Assembly (NCBI RefSeq): GCF_900102105.1 | Contig: NZ_FNBB01000003.1 | Span: forward strand, 372,001-436,000 | Direction: 5' to 3' | Origin: Agrobacterium pusense | Lineage (GTDB): Bacteria; Pseudomonadota; Alphaproteobacteria; Rhizobiales; Rhizobiaceae | Length of the DNA: 64,000 nucleotides | Shown here: in pieces, positions 26,824-35,289 of the stretch | Numbering within the stretch: the first letter of the stretch is position 1 | Layout: each line of letters begins with the position of its first letter | Program-made: the position numbers and the translations under genes | The notes under the pieces: model-generated | What the model was told of the DNA's origin: nothing | Databases searched by the model: none | The model's input: only the letters and a program-made list of their open reading frames with translations

Positions 26824-27660
26824 ATGGGCTTTGCTAAGACGACAGACGGAACCGAAATCTTCTATAAGGACTGGGGCCCAAAGGATGCCCAGCCGATCGT
26901 TTTCCACCATGGCTGGCCGCTCTCGTCCGATGACTGGGACGCGCAGATGCTGTTCTTCGTCTCCAAGGGTTTTCGTGTTGTCGCCCATGACCGCCGTGGT
27001 CACGGCCGTTCCACCCAGGTCGCCGATGGTCATGACATGGACCACTACGCCGCCGACGCCTTCGCCGTCGTTGAAGCGCTCGATCTGAAGAATGCCGTCC
27101 ATATCGGCCATTCCACCGGCGGCGGCGAAGTTGCCCGTTATGTCGCCAAGCATGGCGAGCCCGCCGGCCGTGTCGCCAAGGCGGTTCTCGTTTCCGCCGT
27201 ACCGCCGATCATGGTCAAGACCGAAGCCAATCCGGAAGGCCTGCCGATGGAGGTTTTCGATGGCTTCCGCTCATCGCTTGCCGCAAACCGTGCGCAGTTC
27301 TTCCGCGACGTACCGGCCGGCCCGTTCTATGGCTTCAACCGCGATGGCGCGACCGTGCATGAAGGCGTGATCCAGAACTGGTGGCGTCAGGGCATGATGG
27401 GCAGCGCAAAGGCCCATTACGACGGCATCAAGGCCTTCTCTGAAACCGACCAGACCGAGGACCTGAAGAATATCAGCGTTCCGACGCTTGTTCTGCACGG
27501 TGAGGACGACCAGATCGTTCCGATCGCCGACTCCGCTCACAAGTCGGTCAAGCTGCTGAAAAACGGCACACTGAAGACCTATCCCGGCTTCTCGCATGGC
27601 ATGCTCACCGTCAATGCCGATGTGCTGAACGCCGATCTCCTGGCCTTCATCAAGGGCTGA
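26824..27660 (+). CDS. Alpha/beta hydrolase, cofactor-free haloperoxidase family
   Basis: The 278-residue protein is an alpha/beta hydrolase of the non-heme chloroperoxidase group. It begins [20 protein letters not shown], has the oxyanion segment [13 protein letters not shown], the nucleophile elbow [13 protein letters not shown] (Ser about residue 99), the acid in [13 protein letters not shown] and the base in [10 protein letters not shown]. Family members hydrolyse esters and can carry out perhydrolysis to peracids. The start is clear (AAAGGAG nine bases upstream). A close paralogue lies at 58794-59621, sharing [14 protein letters not shown] and WRQGMMG. It ends at a strong hairpin facing rhaK. 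Confidence 0.88.
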   Translation: MGFAKTTDGTEIFYKDWGPKDAQPIVFHHGWPLSSDDWDAQMLFFVSKGFRVVAHDRRGHGRSTQVADGHDMDHYAADAFAVVEALDLKNAVHIGHSTGGGEVARYVAKHGEPAGRVAKAVLVSAVPPIMVKTEANPEGLPMEVFDGFRSSLAANRAQFFRDVPAGPFYGFNRDGATVHEGVIQNWWRQGMMGSAKAHYDGIKAFSETDQTEDLKNISVPTLVLHGEDDQIVPIADSAHKSVKLLKNGTLKTYPGFSHGMLTVNADVLNADLLAFIKG

Positions 27661-27677
27661 TACTTTTGCGACATCAG

Positions 27678-27705
27678 AATGCGGCCGATCATTCGGCCGC
27701 ATTTT
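27678..27705. terminator. Bidirectional terminator between the hydrolase gene and rhaK
   Basis: Perfect 10-bp arms AATGCGGCCG (27678-27687) and CGGCCGCATT (27694-27703) enclose ATCATT and are followed by TTTGCG on the plus strand. Both flanking genes converge on it, so it can end the hydrolase transcript and the rhaR-K operon. Confidence 0.75.
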
Positions 27706-27715
27706 GCGTTTCGCA

Positions 27716-29098
27716 TCAGGCGAGGTGGCCTCGCCAGACATTGCGGTAAGAGGTGAGACCTGGAATGTCGTCCGGAGTGAAATGGCGCTCTCGACCGGCA
27801 AGCGGTTTGATGCCGGTGAGCAGGGCCGCGCCCGCGCTGGTGCCGGTTGATCCTTCAACCGCCGTTACGTCCGTCTCTGCAAAGCCGGCCAGCGCCTTCA
27901 GATAAAGGGCGTTGCTGGCGAAGGGGCCTTCGACAAGGATGGGACCTTTCCGCCCGATGAGCGAAAGGCTGAATTCCGTCATCAACGCCAGGTAAAGCGA
28001 TGTCGCCGCGTGCCGCTCTGCAGCCGTGGCGTTTTTATCGCCGAGCCACTGCGCCGTCTTGTCCGGAAACGGGCCGGAGCCGCTGACAACACTCGGCAGC
28101 AGCATCATGCCCCTGGCAACGACGCCGCCGAGAGCTGCGTCTATTGCTTCGTCTTTCGCTTCTCCGAATTGCTGTGCCAGCATTTCATATTCCCTGCCGC
28201 CCATGAAGCGGGAGGAGGGAACGGGACGGCCGAAAGCATCGACATTCTGGAGTGTGTCGCGGATGGGATCGAGCGCACCCGCCGCGCCGCCAATGGCGAA
28301 ATTCACCACCCAGGTGCCTGTGGAGACGACCGAAAAATCACCGTCGCGGCGCAGAAGATGCGGCAGGAGCGAGGCGTTGGAATCGTGGATTCCACAATAG
28401 ACCGGCATATGCGGCGAAAGGCCGGTTTCGATTGCCAGTGATTGGTGGATTGTACCCAGGACATCGAAAGCGGAGCGGACCGGCGCCATCAACGTCTCGA
28501 TACCGAGACGCTCGACGAGCGAGGAGAAGCTCTTCCTGCGCGGGTTCCAGAGATCGGTATGACAGCCGAGCGAGGTCGTTTCCGTGGCCCGAATGCCGGT
28601 CAGACGTCCCGCCCAATATTGTGGATAGGTAACGATGCTGCGCACCCTGGCGAAATCGTTCGGAAAGGTCGTCTTCTGGAAATGGATTTGCGCGCCAAGG
28701 TTCAGCCCGGCGGGAAGCTGTGGTGAACCGGTCTCGGCAAAATCGGGCCGGATGTTGCGATAGGCTTCCTCAATGGCTGCGGAATAGCCGTGTTCATAAT
28801 CGAGCACAGGCATGGCGAGGTCGCCGTTCCCATCGAGAAGTGCTGCCGAAGCGCCATGGGTCGTGATGGAAATCGCATCGAAGCCGGGCTTCTGGCCGAA
28901 ACGCCGAAGCGTGGAGAGAATGAAGCGCCAGAGCATCTCCACATCGTAATGCGGATAAATTCCATCGCGGAGGACGGGGTTCGCCTGTTTTTTGCTGGCA
29001 ATCTCCTCGCCGCTGCCGGTGTCGATGACGACGACCTTGGCGTTGGTCTTGCCGATATCGATGACCGCGACGCGGTCCCGTCTGGTGCTCTCGCTCAT
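27716..29098 (-). CDS. rhaK: Rhamnulokinase-type FGGY carbohydrate kinase RhaK
   Basis: The 460-residue kinase opens with [21 protein letters not shown], the phosphate-1 loop of the FGGY family, and contains [29 protein letters not shown] and the C-terminal ATP-site [17 protein letters not shown]. In rhizobia RhaK phosphorylates rhamnulose and is also needed for rhamnose uptake by the ABC transporter. It is the last gene of the rhaRSTPQUK operon; its ATG overlaps the rhaU stop by four bases. Sequence alone cannot exclude another deoxysugar, but the neighbourhood makes rhamnose the clear choice. Confidence 0.92.
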   Translation of the reverse strand: MSESTRRDRVAVIDIGKTNAKVVVIDTGSGEEIASKKQANPVLRDGIYPHYDVEMLWRFILSTLRRFGQKPGFDAISITTHGASAALLDGNGDLAMPVLDYEHGYSAAIEEAYRNIRPDFAETGSPQLPAGLNLGAQIHFQKTTFPNDFARVRSIVTYPQYWAGRLTGIRATETTSLGCHTDLWNPRRKSFSSLVERLGIETLMAPVRSAFDVLGTIHQSLAIETGLSPHMPVYCGIHDSNASLLPHLLRRDGDFSVVSTGTWVVNFAIGGAAGALDPIRDTLQNVDAFGRPVPSSRFMGGREYEMLAQQFGEAKDEAIDAALGGVVARGMMLLPSVVSGSGPFPDKTAQWLGDKNATAAERHAATSLYLALMTEFSLSLIGRKGPILVEGPFASNALYLKALAGFAETDVTAVEGSTGTSAGAALLTGIKPLAGRERHFTPDDIPGLTSYRNVWRGHLA

Positions 29099-29418
29099 GG
29101 CAGATGGAACACCGTCACCAGATCTTTTGCGACCGGCGAATTATCGGGATTGCTCTCCATGATATCGGCCATGTGGGCCCACCACTTTTTCATCACGGGA
29201 TGCTCTGGCAGAGCAGCCATGCGATGGGTCTTCGGGCGCGTCAGCACGCCGAAAAGGATGTTGGTTTCCGGGTCGAGATGAATGGAATAGTCACTCACCC
29301 CTGCCTCGTGCAGCAGCGTCACCAGTTCCGGCCATATCTCGTCATGGCGCTTTTTATATTCGGCCTCTTTTCCCGGAAAGAGTTTCATCTTGAAGGCGTA
29401 TTTTTCGAGTTCCGTCAT
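29095..29418 (-). CDS. rhaU: L-rhamnose mutarotase RhaU (RhaM)
   Basis: The 107-residue protein matches the rhamnose mutarotase family: [20 protein letters not shown], then [33 protein letters not shown] and [20 protein letters not shown]. It interconverts the alpha and beta pyranose anomers of L-rhamnose so that the isomerase receives its preferred form. It starts three bases after the rhaQ stop and overlaps rhaK by four bases, in the order known from Rhizobium leguminosarum. Confidence 0.95.
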   Translation of the reverse strand: MTELEKYAFKMKLFPGKEAEYKKRHDEIWPELVTLLHEAGVSDYSIHLDPETNILFGVLTRPKTHRMAALPEHPVMKKWWAHMADIMESNPDNSPVAKDLVTVFHLP

Positions 29419-29421
29419 GGC

Positions 29422-30432
29422 TCAGCTTCTCATGGACCGAAGGCGGCGGACAACGATGGGGATGGCGATGGTGATGATCAGCAGCAGCCCGACGAAGATC
29501 GACATGACGATGCCGGGCACATTCAAAAGACCAAGCCCGAAGGTGACGAGGCCCATGACGAAGGCTGCGATGACGACGCCTGCGATGGTGCCGGAGCCGC
29601 CGAGGATCGACACGCCGCCCAGCACAACCATCGTCACGACCTCCAGCTCCCAGCCCTGAGCAATCGACGGCCGCGTGGAACCGAGCCGCGAGGTGAGGCA
29701 GACGGCGGCAATGCCGCTCATCAGGCCCGTGAGCAGGAAGAGGATGAACTTCACCCGCTCGACGGGGATGCCGGAGAAACGGGCGGCGAACGGGTTGTTG
29801 CCGATCACATAGACCTGCCGGCCAAAATTGCTGGCATGCAGCAGAATGGCGAAGAGGATGGCCATGGCGATAAACAGGACGAATTCGAACGAAATCACCC
29901 AGAAGACGTAACCCTGACCGAAATAGGCGAAATCGGCAGGGTATTTGCCATAGGCCTGATCACCCAGCACCATGTAGGAAATGCCGCGAAACAGGCTCAT
30001 GGTACCGATGGTGACGACGATGGACGGCAGTTTCAGCCCGGCGACCAGGAAACCGTTGAAGGCGCCGCACAAAAGCCCGGTGCCGATGCCGATCGCAACA
30101 AGGCCCGGCGTGCCGGCGCCCATCTGCGCCGCAGCGCCCATGGCGGTGGACGCGAGCGCGATGATGGCGGCGACCGAGAGATCGATCTCACCGGCGATGA
30201 TCAGCAGCGCCATGGCAAATGCGATGATGGCCTTTTCCGTGAAATTGAACGTCGCATCAGACAGGTTCCAGGCATTGAGGAAATAGGGTGAGGCCAGCGA
30301 ATTGGCGATGAAGATCAGGATCGCGACGCCGAGCAGCAGCACTTCCCAGCTGCCCATGATGCGACGTAGAGGTGTTCCCAGCTTGTCCGGAATGATCCGC
30401 GGGCTTTGTGTTGATTGGGATGGCGTGCTCAT
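29422..30432 (-). CDS. rhaQ: Rhamnose ABC transporter permease RhaQ
   Basis: This 336-residue inner-membrane protein belongs to the ribose/xylose-type permease family. It has about eight to ten hydrophobic helices, the characteristic GEIDLSVAAIIALASTAMGA loop and VVLGGVSILGGSGTIAGVV near the end. With RhaP it forms the channel for RhaS-bound rhamnose. Its ATG overlaps the rhaP stop by four bases. RhaP and RhaQ are distinct sequences with the same fold, so the complex is heterodimeric. Confidence 0.93.
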   Translation of the reverse strand: MSTPSQSTQSPRIIPDKLGTPLRRIMGSWEVLLLGVAILIFIANSLASPYFLNAWNLSDATFNFTEKAIIAFAMALLIIAGEIDLSVAAIIALASTAMGAAAQMGAGTPGLVAIGIGTGLLCGAFNGFLVAGLKLPSIVVTIGTMSLFRGISYMVLGDQAYGKYPADFAYFGQGYVFWVISFEFVLFIAMAILFAILLHASNFGRQVYVIGNNPFAARFSGIPVERVKFILFLLTGLMSGIAAVCLTSRLGSTRPSIAQGWELEVVTMVVLGGVSILGGSGTIAGVVIAAFVMGLVTFGLGLLNVPGIVMSIFVGLLLIITIAIPIVVRRLRSMRS

Positions 30433-31430
30433 GCTGCGGCCTCCTTGGGCTGATCACCCGCGGCGCGGTCCCGCAGGATGATGCGGCCTTTCCTGGCTTC
30501 GGCGCGGGCGTTGAAGACGACGGCGAGCACGATGACGACGCCTGATATCGCCATCTGCGCGAAGGGCGAGATGCCAATGACGGGAAGCGCGTTCTTGATG
30601 ACGCCGAGGAACAGCGCGCCGAGCACGGCACCCGCCACCGAACCGATGCCGCCCGCAATCGAAATGCCGCCGATCACATTTGCCGCCACGCTGTCCAACT
30701 CGAAGCCGGCGGCGATGTCGACATAGGCAACCGCGTAACGCGAGACCCAGAGATAGCTGGCGAGACCGGCGAGCGCGCCCGAGAGCACGAAGGCGAAGAA
30801 GCGCGTGCGGCCGACATCGATGCCCGCATAAACGGCTGCACTCGGATTACCGCCCGAGGCATAAGCGGAGCGGCCGAAGGAAGTCCGGCCGAGCACCAGC
30901 CAGGCGCCGGCGATGATGAGCATCGCCACCCAGGAAAGGACCGGCATGCCGAGGATCATGGTGCGCGGCACGTTGAGGAAAGTGGGGGATAGCTGGTGCG
31001 CATTCACCCAGCCGCCGCCCGAAAGCACGAAGGCCATGCCGCGATAGATGGTGAGTGTACCAAGCGTGACGACGATGGGCGGAATGCCGAGCCACCAGAC
31101 CAGAACGCCGTTGAGCGAGCCGAGAAACGCGCCGATGCCGACAGCCATGACGATAAGAAGCGGCAGCGGAATGCCCGGAAAGGCAGCGTTGGTCATCGCC
31201 ACCGCCATGCCGGTAAAGGCAAGATTGGCGGCGACCGAGAGGTCGATGGATTTTGTAAGGATGACCGCCATCTGGCCCAGCGCCAGAATGATGAGAATGG
31301 AGGTATCGTTGAAGATGTTGACGAGATTGCCGGGCCGGCCGAAGCCGGGGGCGCGTAGGGCAAAGCCCGCAATCATGACGATGATGATGCCCGCCAGCAG
31401 CCATTCGCGGTTTTTGAGTAGACGTTGCAT
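30429..31430 (-). CDS. rhaP: Rhamnose ABC transporter permease RhaP
   Basis: The 333-residue permease shows the family motifs TKSIDLSVAANLAFTGMAVA, GIPPIVVTLGTLTIYRGMAF and NVIGGISIAGGIGSVAGAVL, and multiple membrane helices. It begins 11 bases after the rhaT stop with the ATG at 31430 and overlaps rhaQ. It is the partner channel subunit for rhamnose uptake. A basic C-terminal tail (ARAEARKGRIILRDRA) lies in the cytoplasm by the usual topology. Confidence 0.93.
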   Translation of the reverse strand: MQRLLKNREWLLAGIIIVMIAGFALRAPGFGRPGNLVNIFNDTSILIILALGQMAVILTKSIDLSVAANLAFTGMAVAMTNAAFPGIPLPLLIVMAVGIGAFLGSLNGVLVWWLGIPPIVVTLGTLTIYRGMAFVLSGGGWVNAHQLSPTFLNVPRTMILGMPVLSWVAMLIIAGAWLVLGRTSFGRSAYASGGNPSAAVYAGIDVGRTRFFAFVLSGALAGLASYLWVSRYAVAYVDIAAGFELDSVAANVIGGISIAGGIGSVAGAVLGALFLGVIKNALPVIGISPFAQMAISGVVIVLAVVFNARAEARKGRIILRDRAAGDQPKEAAA

Positions 31431-31441
31431 GTTAGCCCCTC

Positions 31442-32977
31442 TCAGGCATTGCCAGTGGCGGCGCGCACCAGCTTTTCCGGGGAAAAATCGGCGCGTTCGA
31501 ACTGGCCTGCCATCAGGCCTTCGCGCATCACGATGGCGCGGTCGGACATGCCGAGGATTTCGGGAAGTTCGGACGAGATCATGATGATCGACAGGCCTTC
31601 GGCTGCGAGCTCGCTGATGAAGCCGTGCACCGCTGCCTTGGAGCCGATATCGATGCCCTTTGTCGGCTCATCGAGGATGATGACCTTTGGCTGGGTGGCG
31701 AGCCATTTGCCGATCACCACCTTCTGCTGGTTGCCGCCTGAAAGCGTACCGACCGGCACCGAAAGGGCGGCGGCGCGCAGATCGAGCCGCGCGGCATATT
31801 TGCGCGCAAGCGCGAATTCGTTGGCGGCGGCCAGGAAGCCCTTGCGCGAGGTGCGTGTGAGTGAAGGCAGCGACATGTTCTGGTAGATCGGCATGTCGAG
31901 CGCCAGACCGTGGCGGCCGCGTTCCTCCGGAACGTAGACGATACCGGCGCGGATGGCATCTTCCGGCGAGCGGATTGTGATGGGTTGGCCGTTCAACATC
32001 ACTTCACCCGAAGCCGGGCGGGTGATGCCGAACAGCGACTGGCAAAGCTCCGAACGCCCGGCGCCGATCAGCCCGTAAAGGCCAAGAATTTCGCCCTTGC
32101 GTAACTCGAGCGAAATATCGCGAAACTCGGTCTGATGAGAGTAATCGCGGACTGAAAGAACCGTGGGACCCAGCGTAACAGCTTGCTTTGGAAAGGCATT
32201 CGTTACATCACGGCCAACCATCAGCCGAACGATTTCATCCTGCGGGGTGGTCGTGAGCGTGCCGGCGCCCACCATCCTGCCGTCCCGGAAGACGGCATAG
32301 TTTTCTGCAATCTCATAGACCTCATCGAATTTGTGGCTGATGAAGAGGATAGCCTTGCCCTGCCGCTTCAGGTTTTCGACGATGCGGAAGAGATCATCGA
32401 TTTCCTTGCGCGAAAGGGCGGCGGTCGGTTCGTCCATGATGACGATGCGCGCCTCGACCGACAGGGCGCGGGCAATGGCGACGAGGTGGCGCTGTGCGAT
32501 CGATAGGTCTTTCAACCGGATCGTCGGATCGATGGCGCTTTCGAGCTGTTCCAGCAGAATTCTCGCACGCGTATTGATGGTCTTCCAGTCGATCAGGCCG
32601 AAACGGCCCTTCGGGGCATGGCCGAGAAAGATGTTTTCACCGACGGAAAGCTCATCGAACAGCACGGTTTCCTGATGAATGGCCGTCACGCCGGCATCGA
32701 TGGCGTCCTGTGCGCTGTGAAAATTGACGGGCTGGCCGTCGAGAAGGATTTCGCCCTCGTTCGGGCGGTAAATGCCGGTGAGGATCTTGACGAGCGTGGA
32801 TTTGCCCGCGCCGTTTTCGCCGATCAACGCGGTGACCTTGCCGGGGTAAAGCGCAATATCGACGCCATCCAGCGCCTTGACGCCGGGGAATATTTGGCTG
32901 ATGCCGCGCATTTCGAGAATGGGCGTGGCGCTGGGAGCTTCTGCAGCGTTTGGGATTTGAGGTTCGGCACGCATCAT
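31442..32977 (-). CDS. rhaT: Rhamnose ABC transporter ATPase RhaT
   Basis: This 511-residue protein is a tandem ATPase of the sugar (RbsA/XylG) type. Domain 1 has Walker A GENGAGKSTLVKIL, the signature-like LSIAQRHLVAIARAL and Walker B IVIMDEPTAALS. Domain 2 has the degenerate GLIGAGRSELCQSL, LSGGNQQKVVIGKWL and VIILDEPTKGID, so one of the two sites may be catalytically weak, as usual in this family. I used the ATG at 32977; the frame extends to 33049 but that part overlaps a repeat element. A second ATG is the next codon. It is third in the rha operon. Confidence 0.92.
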   Translation of the reverse strand: MMRAEPQIPNAAEAPSATPILEMRGISQIFPGVKALDGVDIALYPGKVTALIGENGAGKSTLVKILTGIYRPNEGEILLDGQPVNFHSAQDAIDAGVTAIHQETVLFDELSVGENIFLGHAPKGRFGLIDWKTINTRARILLEQLESAIDPTIRLKDLSIAQRHLVAIARALSVEARIVIMDEPTAALSRKEIDDLFRIVENLKRQGKAILFISHKFDEVYEIAENYAVFRDGRMVGAGTLTTTPQDEIVRLMVGRDVTNAFPKQAVTLGPTVLSVRDYSHQTEFRDISLELRKGEILGLYGLIGAGRSELCQSLFGITRPASGEVMLNGQPITIRSPEDAIRAGIVYVPEERGRHGLALDMPIYQNMSLPSLTRTSRKGFLAAANEFALARKYAARLDLRAAALSVPVGTLSGGNQQKVVIGKWLATQPKVIILDEPTKGIDIGSKAAVHGFISELAAEGLSIIMISSELPEILGMSDRAIVMREGLMAGQFERADFSPEKLVRAATGNA

Positions 32978-33015
32978 TCGTCTTACCGGTCGGTTTGTGT
33001 GAAGCGGCGAGGAGC

Positions 33016-33169
33016 TACCCCCTCTGCCCTGCCGGGCATCTCCCCTCAAGGGGGGAGATCGATATGCGGCACCGTTGAGGCCATCACTAAAGTTGAGAGT
33101 GAGCGAGTGTTATAGTCTGGCTGATCTCCCCCCTTGTGGGGGAGATGCCCGGCAGGGCAGAGGGGGGTA
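33016..33169. repeat. Large nested inverted repeat between rhaS and rhaT
   Basis: The outer arms run 33016-33045 and 33139-33169 and are complementary over 30 bp with one extra G (TACCCCCTCTGCCCTGCCGG against CCGGCAGGGCAGAGG...). An inner pair AAGGGGGGAGATC (33049-33060 region) and GATCTCCCCCCTT (33123-33135) is perfect over 13 bp. It is a rhizobial palindromic intergenic element of the RIME/REP kind. Lying inside an operon, its RNA would form a very stable hairpin after the rhaS reading frame and could limit expression of the membrane parts. Confidence 0.8.
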
Positions 33170-33200
33170 ACCCTCCACCCGCCGTCAGCAATTTCTCCGA

Positions 33201-34211
33201 TCAAAAAATCTTCGAAAACTGATCGATATTTTTCGCGTCATAAACAAACGGATCAGCCATCGCCGCTTCGCTGTTTTCGCCAACCTTGATCTTGCCCATA
33301 CGGCCGGCTTCAATTTCCGAACCCGGCTTGCCGTCGGTTTCGCCCTTCACGAGGCGATAGGCGATCTGGGTGGCGGAATAGCCGAGGTCGATGGGGTTCC
33401 AGATCGCGAATTCCTTGGTCGCGCCCGACTTGATGGCGCCGGCCATTTCGGAAGGCAGGCCAAGACCGGTGACATAGACCTGACCGATCTTGCCGGCATC
33501 CTTCACGGCCTGCGAAGCGGCGAGAACGCCAACCGTGGTTGGCGCGACGATGACCTTCACATTCGGCTGCGAGGAGAGAAGGCCCTGCGCTTCGCGGTAG
33601 CTCTTGTCGGCCAGATCGTCACCGTAAACCGTGGTGACAAGGTTGAGGCCGGGGAAGTCCTTCAGCTGCTTCTTCATCTCGTCGATCCAGATGTTCTGGT
33701 TCGTGGACGTGGTGGTGGCCGAAAGAATGGCGAAATCGCCCTTGCCGCCTTCCAGATGCGATGCGGCGAGCTGCAGGCACATCTTGCCGATCAGCGCGTT
33801 GGACGAGGGGTTGAGCTGGAGTATGCGGCCTTCCGGCGCAACACCGGAATCCCAGGAGATGACCTTGATGCCGCGCTGGGCCGCCTTTTTCAGCGCTGGA
33901 ACCACGGCGTCGGGATCGTTGGCGGAAATGGCAATGGCGTCGACGCCCTGCGCGATCAGCGAATTGATGACTTCGATCTGGCCTTCCGCCGTTGTGCTGG
34001 TCGGGCCGGTATAGATGATCTCGACTCCGCCGAGGTCCTTTGCGGCTTCCTGTGCGCCCTTGTTAGCGGCTTCGAAAAAGCCGTTGCCAAGCGATTTCAC
34101 CACCAGCGCGATCTTCACGTCGGCGGCCTGTGCAACGCCGCCGAGGCCGGCGACGGAGAGTGCCGCGCCGAGCGCGAGTACGCTCGTCAATGTTCTGCGT
34201 GTAAGTTTCAT
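33201..34211 (-). CDS. rhaS: Rhamnose ABC transporter substrate-binding protein RhaS
   Basis: The 336-residue periplasmic protein has a signal peptide (residues 1-29, LSVAGLGGVAQA before ADVKIAL) and the type I sugar-binding fold: ALVVKSLGNGFFEAANKGAQ, then LIAQGVDAIAISANDPDAVV and YVTGLGLPSEMAGAIKSGAT. It is the rhamnose receptor for RhaTPQ. The ATG at 34211 is preceded by GAGGAAAAGGGA. A 154-bp palindromic element separates it from rhaT, and rhaR lies 50 bp upstream in the same operon. Confidence 0.93.
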   Translation of the reverse strand: MKLTRRTLTSVLALGAALSVAGLGGVAQAADVKIALVVKSLGNGFFEAANKGAQEAAKDLGGVEIIYTGPTSTTAEGQIEVINSLIAQGVDAIAISANDPDAVVPALKKAAQRGIKVISWDSGVAPEGRILQLNPSSNALIGKMCLQLAASHLEGGKGDFAILSATTTSTNQNIWIDEMKKQLKDFPGLNLVTTVYGDDLADKSYREAQGLLSSQPNVKVIVAPTTVGVLAASQAVKDAGKIGQVYVTGLGLPSEMAGAIKSGATKEFAIWNPIDLGYSATQIAYRLVKGETDGKPGSEIEAGRMGKIKVGENSEAAMADPFVYDAKNIDQFSKIF

Positions 34212-34261
34212 GTCCCTTTTCCTCCCGTTTTTGAACCTTGCAACTTCCCTGCCGGCGCTCC

Positions 34262-35092
34262 TCAAGCGACCGACGAAGAATTCTCCTCATCCGGCGGACC
34301 GGCCGTTTTCGCTTCCGCCACTGCGCCGGCGATCAGCAGCTCTACCCCGGCATCTTCCACCATCCTTGCCGCCTCGTCAGAAATCCCGTCATCGGTGATG
34401 ATGGTCGAGACGTTCTCGAGCGGGCAGAGAATGAGGCTGGACCGTTTCCTGAATTTCGAGGAATCGACCATCACGATCAGCTCTTCCGCCTGCCGCATCA
34501 GCTTCTGCTCGCTCTGTATGACCAGCGCGTCGGATTCCATGATGCCGAGCGCACCCACGCCCTGCGCCCCGAGAAAAATCCGACGTGCATAGAAGTTGCG
34601 GATTGCGTCATTCTCGAAGGGCGACAGGATCAGGCTCTGGTCACGATAGATCGCGCCACCCGGCACGCTGACATTGCATTTGGAATGCTTGACCAGATGC
34701 TCGGCGATGGCGAAGGAATTGGTCATCACCTGCAGGCGGCGCGCCGCCATATAATGCACCATCTGGAATGTCGTGGTGCCGCCATTCAGGATGATCGCAT
34801 CGCCGTCATTGCAGAGATCGACCGCCTTGCGCGCAATTGCGCGTTTCTTATCGATATTGACTGATTCGGACACGCGGAAAGGCCGCGCGGCCAGATTGCC
34901 GAGCTGCGGCGGATGCACCGCTTCCGCACCGCCGCGCACGCGCCGCAACTTGCCCTGCACGTGCAGAGACGCAATGTCCCGCCGAATGGTCGCTTCCGAC
35001 GCATCCGTCAATTCCGCAATGTCCTGCACCGTCACCACAGGTTTCTCCTGTATGGCGCTCAAGATGATGCGATGGCGTTCGCGTTCGTGCAT
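34262..35092 (-). CDS. rhaR: DeoR-family regulator of rhamnose catabolism RhaR
   Basis: The 276-residue regulator has an N-terminal DeoR winged helix (VTVQDIAELTDASEATIRRD then IASLHVQGKLRRVRGGAEAV) and a C-terminal sugar-phosphate-sensing domain (DAIILNGGTTTFQMVHYMA, IFLGAQGVGALGIMES, MVDSSKF). In R. leguminosarum RhaR represses the rha genes, with a phosphorylated intermediate as likely inducer. It heads the minus-strand operon, with AGGAGG before its ATG. Two near-identical 19-bp sites in the divergent promoter region are its probable operators. Confidence 0.92.
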   Translation of the reverse strand: MHERERHRIILSAIQEKPVVTVQDIAELTDASEATIRRDIASLHVQGKLRRVRGGAEAVHPPQLGNLAARPFRVSESVNIDKKRAIARKAVDLCNDGDAIILNGGTTTFQMVHYMAARRLQVMTNSFAIAEHLVKHSKCNVSVPGGAIYRDQSLILSPFENDAIRNFYARRIFLGAQGVGALGIMESDALVIQSEQKLMRQAEELIVMVDSSKFRKRSSLILCPLENVSTIITDDGISDEAARMVEDAGVELLIAGAVAEAKTAGPPDEENSSSVA

Positions 35093-35110
35093 TTGGTCCT
35101 CCTGATCGTG

Positions 35111-35138
35111 ATTATTCGCAATCTCTTTACGTTGTCAA
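35111..35138 (-). promoter_or_regulatory. rhaR-rhaK operon promoter
   Basis: On the minus strand TTGACA (complement of 35133-35138) and AATAAT (complement of 35111-35116) are separated by 16 bp, followed by the rhaR ribosome site. The -35 box is the last six bases of the left operator repeat, so a bound regulator would block polymerase. Confidence 0.65.
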
Positions 35139-35205
35139 TCAACAACGATCAAATTAATCAATATCGCGCTGCACAATGAAAATTTATGATCGTTTTTGAT
35201 TGACA
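35133..35205. promoter_or_regulatory. Paired RhaR operators in the divergent rhaR/rhaD region
   Basis: The sequence TGATCGTTNTTGATTGACA occurs twice in opposite orientation: 35187-35205 on the plus strand and 35133-35151 on the minus strand, with 18 of 19 bases identical and a 35-bp gap. In each copy the terminal TTGACA is the -35 hexamer of the promoter reading outward. DeoR-type repressors commonly bind such direct or inverted repeats. The assignment to RhaR is inference from position. Confidence 0.7.
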
Positions 35206-35229
35206 TTATGCTTTTGGATGCGCGATACC
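35200..35229 (+). promoter_or_regulatory. rhaDI operon promoter
   Basis: TTGACA (35200-35205) and GATACC (35224-35229) are 18 bp apart. The -35 overlaps the right-hand operator copy. The transcript would start about 50 bp before the rhaD start codon. Confidence 0.55.
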
Positions 35230-35289
35230 TGCCGTCAAAGGAGGCGGGCCGGTGTCGGTTCGCGAATGAAGACCATGTGGGAGGAAGAT

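Noticed and set aside
29104-30291. 395-codon plus-strand frame across rhaU and rhaQ
   Set aside because: Composition is dominated by Asp, His, Gly and Arg with no domain; it mirrors the genuine permease gene on the other strand.
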